Shown here piece after piece: positions 10,172 to 19,482 of a DNA stretch of 64,000 nucleotides (its first letter is position 1; each line of letters begins with the position of its first letter). The stretch is taken from NCBI GenBank assembly GCA_941918925.1, contig OW799233.1, positions 130,906,833-130,970,832 of the forward strand, in the 5' to 3' direction. Made by a program: the position numbers and the translations under genes. A model generated the notes under the pieces. It searched no databases. It saw only the letters and a program-made list of their open reading frames with translations, and was not told the DNA's origin. This DNA comes from Phyto melanocephala. Lineage: Eukaryota; Arthropoda; Insecta; Diptera; Rhinophoridae.

Positions 10172-13100
10172 TTATACATCATACTCATTTATAATTAAGT
10201 TACGGTATTTTAAGGATAATTCAATATACTTGTAAAGTGTGTAAAAATTATTGCCATTAAGGATATCAATTATTTCATTTATACATAAATTTGTTTTATT
10301 AAATAATGTTTTTCTTAGATTACTATAAATTGAACAGACACCCAAAAAGTGGAAAGTGTCCTCAACTTGATTCAAGTTGCATATTGTGCATAAAGTAGTT
10401 GTGTTATTACTAAATGGTTTGCCGTTCAAGTTCAGTAATCCCCCTCTTGCCTTTATAAGTAAACAGGTAGCACGTGAAGAAAGATTGGAAGATAATGGGG
10501 TAAAATTATAATTAAGTTGCGAATACATATCGTGATGTTGAGAATTCATAGCTTGCAAAATATTGTCATCACGTTCTTTTGTTTTTAATAAATGAATAAC
10601 GGTTTTCCACTGCGTGCAAAGTGGCCGATTGTTAGGGAGAGTCAGATGCAAATTTTGACACAAATTATTCCATTCTTTAGCCCAGAAAATGTTTTGCGAT
10701 AAAACAGCTTCAGCAAGGATGCGTGGTAGTCTATTCGAACTCATTCCAAAAACTTTATTTAAATAGCAGAGGTGAAGTTTTAATGTTGTAGAGTAAAGAG
10801 AATCCAGTCCGGTTTCAAGATATAGCATATAGTTTGGAGTGGTAGTTGGGAGGTATAGCATTTTTTTAATGAAGAATCTGAACAATTTTTCAACCAACTC
10901 GTATTTTATAAAACCCCAGACCTGTGCACCATACAACATTATGGAACGGGAAGCAGCATAGAAAATTTTGAGTTTGTTTTTATTTGAGATATTCGGATTA
11001 TTTATATATTTTGTCCATGTTGTATTAATAGCTAATTTCGATGTAACTAATTTATTTTTTAAATAAGTATTAACAGATAGATTGTAGGTTATATCAAATC
11101 CCAAATATTTATAACTATTTACTATCTCAATGTCATCATTACCATATTTAAATGCTAAACGACTAGAGATTCTTGGACCAGATCGCATTACCATAATTTT
11201 AGACTTGCTAATATTTACTTTTAATTTCCATGTTACGCAGTAATTATACAAAGCATCAATCATTTTTTGGAGTCCAAATGGTGAGTCAGATAATATAACT
11301 ATATCGTCGGCATAAAGTAAGATTTTGACAGTAGTGTTGGCAACGGTAACCCCCCCGGGTAGAACATTTACCAGGTCATCTACATATAGTGAAAACAAAA
11401 GTGGGCTCAAAATGCAACCTTGCTTTACACCAATGTTAAAAGAAAATGGATCCGATAAGGAGCTGCCATCCCATACGCGACTAGTGGTATTTCTGTACGA
11501 GTTTTGTAATACTCTAATTATTTTAGATGACAATCCAATACAAGAGAGTTTGTAAAATAGGCTATTTCTTGGAATCGTGTCAAAAGCGCTCGAAAAATCT
11601 ACAAAGAAAGCATAAATATTTTTCCCAGTCTGCTTGTTTAAACTAACGATGTTGACGAAGTTGAATATGTTGTCTACAGTTGAATAGTTCTTTCTGAAAC
11701 CAGCTTGGTATTCGTTTAAAATATTATTTTGATCAATCCATTCACTAATTCTGTTCAGTAAAATAGAATTGAATATTTTGCAGCTTGTATTAATAAGCGA
11801 TAATCCACGATAATTGGCAGCTATATTTGGATCACCCTTTTTATGCAGAGGTATTAGTATGGATTCGCAGAAGGTGGAGGGGATAGTCTCATGTAAAAAT
11901 ATCTTATTATATACAGATAAAAGCTCCTTTATAAAGCACATTGGTGCATATTTATAAAACTCATATGATATTCCATCTTGACCTGGAGATTTATTAAGTT
12001 TCAAAGTTCTTATAACCTTTAAAATTTCGAACATTTCTATAGGGGAATCAAGAATAGGATCTATGATATAGGGCATACACCACTGAAATATTAGATCATT
12101 CTCTGTATCACATAATAATGAGCTAAAATGATTAAGGAAGTCATCCGATTTCATATTTCCTTTAATATTTTGTTTACCATTTTTCATCTTGTTAGATAAT
12201 TTCCACCACTCACTGCTGCATTTCACTTTATTAAGTTGCTGAATGTTTTTGTTATATTGTTCTAGTTTTTTTGAGCTACATAATTTTATATAATTTGATC
12301 TAGAAGTTAAATAACGAGATTTGTTAGCAAATGTTTGATTTTTTCTACATTTATTCAACCACTTTAACATGTTTTTTCGATACCGCTCACACCTCCAGTC
12401 AAACCATTTCTGTCTCGGTTGAAAGAATTTTTTGTTTTGTGTCTTTACTGCAGATTGTTTAATTTTAGATATAGTAGCAGTTAATAGATCATCAATATCG
12501 ATATTTAATTGTAGATCAACATGTGATGAGAGTAAAGAAATGTTTTCCACATATTTTAACTTATGTCTATCATTCCAGCGTAGTTTGACCAAATTTGTAG
12601 TTTGCTTGGGGAAAGCGTCGTTAATAAGACACTTAATTCTTAAACATAAAGGCATGTGGTCTGAATATGGCTTAGATGATATGGAAAAGTAATCAACATA
12701 TTTGAGAAAACTAAGAGAGCATATAGCATAATCGATGACAGAACAACCGGTAGCACCATAAAAACTAAATTCTCCCATCATATCATCATCAGTTCTACCG
12801 TTTATTACTATTCCTCCAACATTTTCAATGAATTCCAAGAGCCTTTTTCCACGAGTGTTTAGCGTTTTGTCCATAGAGTATCTATATTCACGAATGTGTG
12901 GTAAATCAGATAAGAAATAAGGATCCAATATTTGCTCGTCCGCAATCCTTGCATTTAAATCACCAACAATACAAAAGTTAACAGGATTGAGATTTTGCAT
13001 AAATTGTTCAAATTTTTCGAAATCTGAATTCCAACTAGTACAATTCAAATATCTAGGTATAAAATAAAACAAGGTTTCTTCAAATGTTGCTGATACAATT

Positions 13101-13396
13101 GTATTTTCAAAAATTTTTACAAATTTAAAGGAATACTTATTTTGTAATTCTTTTTTAAAACCAAATAGAATTCCACCACTTGCACGACCAGCTCTATGTA
13201 TTTTACTTGCAGAGATCCAATGTAGAAAATAATTTTGAAAATAATTGTGAAAACGATGTTGATTATCAGATATAACGTGGGTTTCAAACAGAAAAATTAA
13301 GTCATACTGGTTTACAAATGATATAAATTTGCCAAAGTTTATAGCTTTAGCCAAATTTGCTACATTATATGACAATATTTTGCAGGTATTAAATTG
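10172..13396 (-). CDS. LINE ORF2: AP-endonuclease / reverse transcriptase / zinc knuckle
   Basis: Numbering uses the TTG at 13375-13373 as residue 1. The endonuclease occupies about 1-245: SYN (Asn4), FETH (Glu31), GDLNAR (138-143), SVIDYA and SDH (238-240). A basic linker follows. Reverse transcriptase runs from about 455 to 760: KSPGQDGI, FVDFSSAFDTI (591-601), KQGCILSPLLF and the catalytic YADD (688-691). A zinc knuckle C-x2-C-x9-H-x4-C lies at 996-1014. The protein would nick target DNA and prime reverse transcription of its own RNA. The open frame starts right after the ORF1 UAG, and its first ATG is residue 126, which would remove Asn4 and Glu31. Translation must therefore come from UAG readthrough, a non-AUG start or termination-reinitiation. 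All catalytic motifs are intact. Confidence 0.92.
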   Translation of the reverse strand, partial: QFNTCKILSYNVANLAKAINFGKFISFVNQYDLIFLFETHVISDNQHRFHNYFQNYFLHWISASKIHRAGRASGGILFGFKKELQNKYSFKFVKIFENTIVSATFEETLFYFIPRYLNCTSWNSDFEKFEQFMQNLNPVNFCIVGDLNARIADEQILDPYFLSDLPHIREYRYSMDKTLNTRGKRLLEFIENVGGIVINGRTDDDMMGEFSFYGATGCSVIDYAICSLSFLKYVDYFSISSKPYSDHMPLCLRIKCLINDAFPKQTTNLVKLRWNDRHKLKYVENISLLSSHVDLQLNIDIDDLLTATISKIKQSAVKTQNKKFFQPRQKWFDWRCERYRKNMLKWLNKCRKNQTFANKSRYLTSRSNYIKLCSSKKLEQYNKNIQQLNKVKCSSEWWKLSNKMKNGKQNIKGNMKSDDFLNHFSSLLCDTENDLIFQWCMPYIIDPILDSPIEMFEILKVIRTLKLNKSPGQDGISYEFYKYAPMCFIKELLSVYNKIFLHETIPSTFCESILIPLHKKGDPNIAANYRGLSLINTSCKIFNSILLNRISEWIDQNNILNEYQAGFRKNYSTVDNIFNFVNIVSLNKQTGKNIYAFFVDFSSAFDTIPRNSLFYKLSCIGLSSKIIRVLQNSYRNTTSRVWDGSSLSDPFSFNIGVKQGCILSPLLFSLYVDDLVNVLPGGVTVANTTVKILLYADDIVILSDSPFGLQKMIDALYNYCVTWKLKVNISKSKIMVMRSGPRISSRLAFKYGNDDIEIVNSYKYLGFDITYNLSVNTYLKNKLVTSKLAINTTWTKYINNPNISNKNKLKIFYAASRSIMLYGAQVWGFIKYELVEKLFRFFIKKMLYLPTTTPNYMLYLETGLDSLYSTTLKLHLCYLNKVFGMSSNRLPRILAEAVLSQNIFWAKEWNNLCQNLHLTLPNNRPLCTQWKTVIHLLKTKERDDNILQAMNSQHHDMYSQLNYNFTPLSSNLSSRATCLLIKARGGLLNLNGKPFSNNTTTLCTICNLNQVEDTFHFLGVCSIYSNLRKTLFNKTNLCINEIIDILNGNNFYTLYKYIELSLKYRNLIINEYDV

Positions 13397-13408
13397 CTAT
13401 TGCAATAT
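13382..13408 (-). promoter_or_regulatory. UAG junction between ORF1 and ORF2, possible readthrough site
   Basis: Minus-strand sequence is ATTG-CAA-TAG-CAA-TTT-AAT, with the stop at 13399-13397. ORF1 and ORF2 lie in the same frame on either side. Known efficient readthrough in the tobamovirus class uses CAA-UAG-CAA-UUA (consensus UAG-CAR-YYA). This site matches 11 of those 12 bases, differing at the last. Function is inference. A chance nonsense mutation in a formerly continuous ORF is the alternative. Confidence 0.5.
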
Positions 13409-14197
13409 TGAGGTAGACAGACGCTCATCATTGAGCTGTTGTTCACCTCTAACATAAATTTCAATATCAAGGTTACAGTCATAAAGCAGCTTACGCAAAA
13501 ACTCCGCATTACTTTTCGATATTGCCATAACTTTACCACCTGACCAAGTATACTTGTTATTATCAACATATATGCAAAATTCTCCTAGCTTTACATTAAC
13601 TGATTTATTAAATTTTGTAATGGTTTTGCTTATGTTGCGCAGATTATAGCGAGTATTTTGTTCTTCTTCAGTATAATCTCTGTTTATAAATACCTGATGT
13701 CCTCTTAATTTTTTTTTGGCGGCTGAGATATTATAGGCTTGCAAGCTCGACTCAAGGGTGAAACAGAAGGATTTACCACCAGCAATCATACGTGTCGACA
13801 TTACTTTGGCATTTACTTGTAAAATATCATTACATATGTTAACAATTTCTTTACTAGCTGCAGTGTTAGTTTTGCTATTAAGACCAGTAACAATAATATT
13901 AGCAGTACGTGATCTACGATCAATATATTCAAGTCTAGAACTAAGTTTCTTAACAACATTTTTTAATTTTAAGTTTTCCTGCTTCAATTCATCAATTTCT
14001 GTTTTAAGCTCATTCAAATCTGATTTTCTAGTTACATCTTTTAATTTCTCATCCAATAGATTACATAGTTTATCCCACGAGAAAATATCTACAGAATTAT
14101 TACGGCTACCAGATTCCATATTTCTAACAAATTTTTTACATTCACTACTCACTGTGCAGTCAGGGGATGTTGTATTGATAGATCTTTTATTATTCAT
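13397..14197 (-). CDS. LINE ORF1: coiled-coil RNA-binding protein
   Basis: This is a 266-residue ORF with its ATG in a favourable CAAATG context. Residues about 43-95 form a Leu/Lys/Glu heptad-like coiled coil (LNELKTEIDELKQENLKLK). TANIIVTGL (98-106) begins a segment resembling the RRM-like core of L1/CR1-type ORF1 proteins, and a basic C-terminal domain continues to about 250. I see no CCHC knuckles, unlike jockey or I-factor ORF1. Such proteins bind the element RNA and act as chaperones in the ribonucleoprotein. The leader carries a tiny ATG-CTT-TAA upstream frame at about 14210. The stop is UAG, in frame with ORF2. Confidence 0.85.
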   Translation of the reverse strand: MNNKRSINTTSPDCTVSSECKKFVRNMESGSRNNSVDIFSWDKLCNLLDEKLKDVTRKSDLNELKTEIDELKQENLKLKNVVKKLSSRLEYIDRRSRTANIIVTGLNSKTNTAASKEIVNICNDILQVNAKVMSTRMIAGGKSFCFTLESSLQAYNISAAKKKLRGHQVFINRDYTEEEQNTRYNLRNISKTITKFNKSVNVKLGEFCIYVDNNKYTWSGGKVMAISKSNAEFLRKLLYDCNLDIEIYVRGEQQLNDERLSTSILQ

Positions 14198-14216
14198 TTG
14201 TTTAAAGCATACCTTT

Positions 14217-14226
14217 ATTTATAGAT
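14217..14226. repeat. Target duplication ATTTATAGAT, right of the LINE
   Basis: Partner of 9951-9960. Confidence 0.75.
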
Positions 14227-15373
14227 ATATTTTCTTTGTAATTTAGATTTGTCATTAATTTAGAAAACCCTTTTTTACTTTTTGTTTTTTTTTTTTCTTG
14301 TGAAAATTGCCAAGCTGATTACAAACATATATTATAATAAATATGTATAAACCCTTGTCACTCATGATGACTACCATTAATACACACAGCTAAAACGCAC
14401 AATCCTTTAGTTTGACTGACACTGCATAGACTTGTAATTTCAGTAACTACTTAGTAAACCCACTGATTTTACTTGGTCGAGACAATAATTGCATTAGTAT
14501 TGGCATGGTGTAAAAGAAAACGAAAATTTACTAATTTTAAAGCCAGCAAACATTTACTGCTCCTTGAAATTCAAAGGCCACATATGAGTGAAATAATGAA
14601 AACTGTTAAAGAGTGGGGTCAGCTTTTAAGTCAATTATAAACAAATGTTACTGGCACAAAACCATTTAACAAAAACTACAGGGTCGGAATGAAACGTATG
14701 TATTCGATTACTCTTTCTTGTTTGGATTTACCAAATCAATACAAGATCTTTTGATCATTTGATTTGTTACTTTAAGTAAGCCGCTAATTTATACAATTTA
14801 AATTATTTTTTCAAGAAAATTATTTAGCACTTAAGAACTTAAAAAAAACTTTCCATCCCAGTTTTAAGCACATTGCTTACGTGGAAAATTATAAGCTTTT
14901 GCAAAGTTAAAATTCATATCGCAGAGAAAGTGCAGTGAGATTAAACTTATAATTTTTGTTTAATATTATGAAATCTTAAAGCATTAGAACCTAAAGGAAA
15001 CACATAAATACATACGAAATACTTAAAAAGTTTGACATCCAACTTTTTCAGATCTTAATTTTATTAAATTTATATCAAAATTTCGATCCGCAGTTGTCTG
15101 CTGTGCCAAGCGGTTTTGATTTTTATTAAAGTATTTTTAACTCACGATTTGGAGATATAAATTAAAAATATATTTATAGACTTTAAACTTATTAAGAGTT
15201 TGATCTCTAATGTTGTCTTTAAAAGATGATTTTATCCGCTTCATAAATTGCCAGCCTACCTGGGTCCAGAGTTTTTGATAACAAAGAGTGAGCCAAAAAA
15301 CAATTGAACTTGTTTTAAGCTAAACAAAACTTATACTGTTCAATATAGAAATTCTCAAATAGATTTACACAAA
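14227..15373. other. AT-rich, no gene recognised
   Basis: No ORF or repeat shared within the window was found in this interval. Confidence 0.5.
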
Positions 15374-15516
15374 TATTGTACAAATTCTTGTATTTAATTA
15401 TTCGAGCCTAAGGTCATGCAACATGCAACATGTTGCATGACCTTAGGCTCGAATTATTAAATACAAAAATTGAAAAAAGAGGTCGAATAAAGTATAGAAT
15501 TATTGTACAAATTCTT
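15374..15516. repeat. Near-perfect 79-bp palindrome between 16-bp direct repeats
   Basis: Centred at about 15429, two arms of 38 bp (one mismatch) are separated by only CAA. They contain CGAGCCTAAGGTCATGCAAC. The block is flanked by the direct repeat TATTGTACAAATTCTT at 15374-15389 and 15501-15516. The layout resembles a small foldback insertion with target duplication, though 16 bp is long for one. It could also come from a fold-back replication error. The DNA should extrude as a cruciform and the RNA would form a perfect hairpin. Confidence 0.75.
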
Positions 15517-15613
15517 TAATAATAAGAAAATATTAGCATATTTCTGGATAATAATAAATTTATCTACTTTTCCAGAAATCTTTTAATTAAAAATTTTACA
15601 CCAACAAAATTTT

Positions 15614-15656
15614 AGACCACCGCGTCCAGGAAGGACATTTTTGGACGCGGTGGTCT
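15614..15656. repeat. GC-rich hairpin in AT-rich DNA
   Basis: The arms are AGACCACCGCGTCCA (15614-15628) and its exact reverse complement (15642-15656), with a 13-nt loop. Related but degraded sequence (GACGAGGTGGTCCACTT) occurs at about 57803 at the edge of the repeat shared with 57790-58160. Confidence 0.7.
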
Positions 15657-16560
15657 ATTTACACTCAAAATAGGACACGTTCTGGGATACCTATTCTATA
15701 GTCTTTAATTCTTTTCTTACAAAAGCCCAATATACATATTTCCACAGGCCGCATTTTTAAAAAGTTGGTTGGATTTGCCTGCCGTGTAATAAAAGTTTAC
15801 ATTAATTATTTGAAAGCTATTTAGGGTCATGATACGAACCAGAAATATTTTTTAAGAAAGGTTGAAGTTAGTTTTTTCTATACACTCCGTATTATACATA
15901 TTTCTCAGTTTATCATGGCCACAACTATAAATGAATTGCAACATAAGAAATTTCTTGAGGATCACATAAAGATCTTGACTCGTAAGTTGTAAAAAGCCTG
16001 CCTGTACATAAGATTCATCCACAACGACATAGCAGGTGAATTTTTTTTAATAAAATTTTACCTCAATTTTTTTGCTTGCTATTTTGCCTCTAAGTTCATT
16101 ACTGAAATAAGATCTGGAACTTTCTAAACGTTATACGACTTCAATCCAGCATTAACTTTAGCTCTGCGTTCAAAAAAATTACAGCATTTAACTTAACAAG
16201 CAGGTTTTTCAATAGAAGTGTTCGGTGCTCTTTAAAAGCATTGTGCGACCTCTTTTGCCATTTTTCCTGAACAAGGGTTTCTTTAAATGTTCAAGACTTC
16301 CTTACTCTGTGACGTATGAAGCTGAACCTTAAATTTTTCCACTTTTTTTTTAAATTGATATTGGATTTTTTGAAAAGTTTCAACTATTTTTAACGTATTT
16401 TTTTGGCTATCTATTTTAATTGTGATAAGAGTTGAAACTAAATGATTAAAAAAAGTAACATCTGACATATTTTTAGAAGCCAACGTGATTAAAAAAAATA
16501 ATATTTTCATGGACCGAGGATAAATTGTGTCTCTAAGATTTTTCAAACTCACACTTATAT
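15640..16560. repeat. Unidentified dispersed repeat, copy 1
   Basis: Segments match 57790-58160 in the same orientation. They share GTGGTCYA near the start, then TCTTTAATTC, TTTCTAAAC-TTATACGACTT, AGCTCTGC, and TTTCTTTMAATGTTCAAG near 16280 and 58130. An 89-codon minus-strand frame at 16283-16552 (Lys-rich) may be a remnant of a coding region, but I do not recognise it. Confidence 0.5.
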
Positions 16561-17580
16561 ATTGAGGCCTTTAATTTTAAAAGTATTTGTAGAGTATGCC
16601 GAACAGGGTCATTAGGATTATCTAAGGCTATTGGAAACTAATTGTCACAAAGACATAAAATCCTTGACTAAGGATTTTTTAAATATGCACTTTTAATTTG
16701 TCCAATATTTCTTTATGAAATAGTTTGAATCTTGGTATTTTAACGACTAAAAATGTGGAAATTAAAGAGGTTAAGATTGCAGAAGCTTTTTAAGGCAACT
16801 CTTTAATAAAGTCCATGGGCGAAATTCATACAAATTTTAATTATTGCAGAACAATGCAACGTCTGCTTCATTGATTTAACTCTTTGGGCTTAAGTCACTA
16901 GAAATCAATAGAATAGAATCTATTTCTAATATACAAATGACACAAACGAAATTAATGGTTTTTTATTTATTAAAATCGGGTTTTCAATACCGAAAAATAA
17001 ATATTAAAAACTATTTCCCTGTTTCTGCACCCAATGTGAAAACCAACCTGCCTGGTTATGATGTAAAATCCACAATTTTTAAGAATTGTTCTCAAGCTTT
17101 TTGCTAAGGCTTTCTTGCGTTGCAATTTATTATGGCCGAAATATTAAAAACACAAACCCTTATGGCATCCCCATATTTAAACGGTCGTAAAGGAAATGCG
17201 TGTGCGTTTTTTTATTGACAATAAAATTAAATATATTTTGCTGTACAATGAGTCCTAATAAAATGTTAAATTTTTACCACGAAACCAATAAACGAAAATG
17301 TTTTTTGTACAACAATAAAAAAGCCGCATTATTATTTAGTCGATAATAAATGTTTTTAAATTAAAATTAAAGGTCATTAAATGGCATCAAAAAAAAACAC
17401 TTAAAAAATCTATTAAATTTTTTTAAACAGAACAAATGAATATTTTTAATAAATATGAAACTTACAATTTAATGTCAGATAGTAAATAAATAAAGTAAAC
17501 ATTTTTTATAACCATAACCAAAAAATGGTGTGGGGGTCTATTGATTTTGTCATTCCATTTGTAAGGCATTAAAATACTTG
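16561..17580. other. AT-rich, no gene recognised
   Basis: No ORF or repeat recognised. Around 17450-17520 there is low-complexity A/T. Confidence 0.5.
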
Positions 17581-17584
17581 CATT

Positions 17585-17705
17585 ATACCTTCTAAGATTG
17601 GTAGGAAAGGGAGACGCAGTAAGCAAGAGATACCTTCAACACCCTCACTCGGAGACCAGCATGATCCATTGTGTTTTATACCTTATAAAGTATGTACTTT
17701 CTGAC
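17585..17705 (-). mobile_element. LINE 3' end fragment
   Basis: On the minus strand the sequence (GGTCTCCGAGTGAGGGTGTT, then CCCTTTCCTACC) matches the 3' untranslated region of the LINE fragments at 62055-62240 and 44600-44830. It is a heavily 5'-truncated insertion. Confidence 0.55.
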
Positions 17706-18002
17706 TATTATTACTTAGGAAAGATAAGGATATGTTCATCCGTGTGACCATCTGGTAACGCCAGAAGTCACTAATGGGCTTAAAATTTAATAACTTATTT
17801 TTTTGTATACAATACAATGCAGTGCACTATTAAAGCCGCACGTCAGCTATATAGAAGCACAAAGATTAGAAAATATCTATTTATATCATCTTGGAATTTT
17901 AACAAATAACTCGATTTCAGAGTGGTGGTGTTATAAAAGCCGCACTGTTAAGAGCTTATTAAAATCAGCGATTATTTAAAAATTTGGTTAATTTTTTAAA
18001 CC

Positions 18003-18190
18003 GTGGCATTATCCTGATGGAAACTCTTCTTTTTTTTCAACGATTTCTCGAAAGGTTTCAAGTTTGTCTACAGAAGAGTTGCATATTCTATCGAACTCAT
18101 TTTTAAACTGAGAAAAGCCAAATCTAGTACACTATTGGCAAAGAATGCACCCAAACTATTAAAAAAGCACCGCCGAAATTTTTTTTTTGG
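18003..18190 (-). pseudogene. Tc1-like transposase, central fragment
   Basis: The minus-strand translation reads SSIEYATLL-TNLKPFEKSL-SFHQDNAT. This is the stretch leading into the second catalytic Asp of Tc1 transposases (family form FQQDNAP). There is an in-frame stop within it. Everything after HQDNAT, including the expected PDLNPIE block with the third catalytic residue, is missing, and the sequence runs directly into the terminal repeat. Confidence 0.6.
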
Positions 18191-18203
18191 AAAAATAACT
18201 CTA

Positions 18204-18805
18204 TCTATATATATAAAAATCAATGTGTGTTTGTATGTTTGTATGTTTATATGTTTCTATGTTTGTATGTTTGTTTATGCTTTATAGACGGTTAAACGGC
18301 TGGACCGATTCCCTTGAAATTTTTACAGAATCTTTCTGTGTGTCCGGAAGGAATTATAGGCTATACTTTGGTTTGAAATTGTAAGTGGGCGGGATGCCAC
18401 GCCCTATTACAGAATAAGTATTAAATATTATATATCACGAAAGTTAATGCAGCTAGAGTCTTCAAATTAGGTACGATAAACTTTGACATCCACACAAACA
18501 TTTGGGTAAAAAATGGGCGGACTTGCAAAAGTAGGCGTGGCCACATGAATTAAATACTAAAATTCGTATATTTGGAAAACGATATCGATTAGAGTAGTAA
18601 AATTTTGCAAGAGCAACTTTGACACCCAAATGAACATTTAGGCAAGAAATGGATGCATTTTCAATAGTGGGCGTGGCACCTACCATACGAATTAAATACT
18701 AAAATTCGTATATTTGGAAAACGATATCGATTAGAGTAGTAAATTTTGCAAAAGCAACTTTGATATTCAAATAAACATTTATGGATATGTAAAAAATGGA
18801 AAGCT
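18204..18805 (+). mobile_element. Helitron-like family A, copy 2, 3'-truncated
   Basis: It starts TCTATATATATAAAAATCAA after A and has the family segments TTTATAGACGGTTAAACGGC and GTGGGCGGGATGCCACGCC, then two repeat units with GGCGTGGC. The end is lost: no CACCGGGTACTAG terminus is present, and Tc1-like sequence resumes near 18806. Confidence 0.7.
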
Positions 18806-18839
18806 GTTCTCACCTAATTCCAATTTGTATTATTTTTGA

Positions 18840-19150
18840 CAAGCTCTTAACGCGCCTTTTTATGACGGAGAAGTAATCGTGGCGTATTCTTAAATTTTTT
18901 CCGGAGAATGAATTTAGGCAGCTGTATCTTACCATTCACCTTCCAGCGTGATACATTAAACCCGCAACCATTAGCATTTTTAAACAGTTTTTTGGAGTTG
19001 CTTGCATTTTCTACGTGCCAAAAATGTCGATTTCCTTTTCGCATTTTTTCTGTTGCTGCTACATTGTAGGTTTTCAAAAAATTGCAAACAACTTTTTCCG
19101 ATTGGCTTAGTCTCCGTCCAATTTCCCGAAAACTAACAACTTCTACGTGA
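18840..19150 (-). pseudogene. Tc1-like transposase, N-terminal helix-turn-helix
   Basis: The minus strand at about 19143-19080 translates to SFREIGRRLSQSEKVVCNFL, the first helix-turn-helix of Tc1-type transposases. An open frame 19077-18847 continues with a basic stretch (FNVSRWKVNGKIQLPKFIL) matching the second DNA-binding subdomain in position. It is frameshifted and separated from the catalytic part by the nested insertion. Confidence 0.6.
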
Positions 19151-19482
19151 AAATTAATAATTTTTTAATTTTTTATATCAGACAAATAACAAACGCACTG
19201 CATTTGAAAAAGTTTGACTAATATAAATTGTACAGACAACAGCCAAACGAATTAAAAAAAAACGTTATCCAATAAAACACATGATTTTCAATGCTGCGGC
19301 TATAATCCTGCACCATCTACACTAGTGGTAATAATGGTAAAACAAAATAAATAAAGACTCCTGTTGCTTCGGTCATTAATTTTAATTGCTTTTTAGATCG
19401 TACAAACATTTTCTTATCTTGTGGTTTTACATATAAGAAATACTTAAAACTAAAGTGCGGCCATAATATTGCACCACAGTTT

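Larger units (their letters stand above)
9961..14216 (-). mobile_element. Apparently intact non-LTR retrotransposon, 4256 bp
   Basis: The minus-strand element is flanked by a perfect 10-bp duplication ATTTATAGAT (9951-9960 and 14217-14226). The order is a 19-nt leader, ORF1 (14197-13397), ORF2 (to 10172), about 200 nt of 3' sequence, then a (TAA)n tail at 9961-9985. Both long ORFs are free of frameshifts and internal stops apart from one UAG between them. ORF2 has AP-endonuclease, reverse transcriptase and a C-terminal zinc knuckle but no RNase H domain. That argues against the I-factor clade despite the TAA tail, which is an I-factor trait. The clade is undecided. Either the leader is naturally short or the copy is truncated just before ORF1. 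Intact ORFs and exact flanks point to a recent insertion. Confidence 0.9.
17920..19482 (-). mobile_element. Tc1-like element remnant, split by a Helitron-like copy
   Basis: The ends share a GTGCGGC...CCAC inverted motif: GTGGTGGTGTTATAAAAGCC near 17922 and AGTGCGGCCATAATATTGCA near 19456, with a further partial copy at 19298. Transposase pieces lie on the minus strand on both sides of the nested copy at 18204-18805. After removing that insertion about 960 bp remain, too short for a complete Tc1 element (about 1.6 kb). Confidence 0.6.

Noticed and set aside
13360..13569. 69-codon minus-strand frame overlapping the ORF1/ORF2 junction
   Set aside because: Lies in a different frame from both ORFs and has no family features. 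It does not serve as a bridge, because ORF1 and ORF2 are already in one frame.
13758..14246. 162-codon plus-strand frame
   Set aside because: Antisense shadow of LINE ORF1, which has recognisable domains on the minus strand. The plus-strand frames at 11325 and 12432 are likewise shadows of ORF2.
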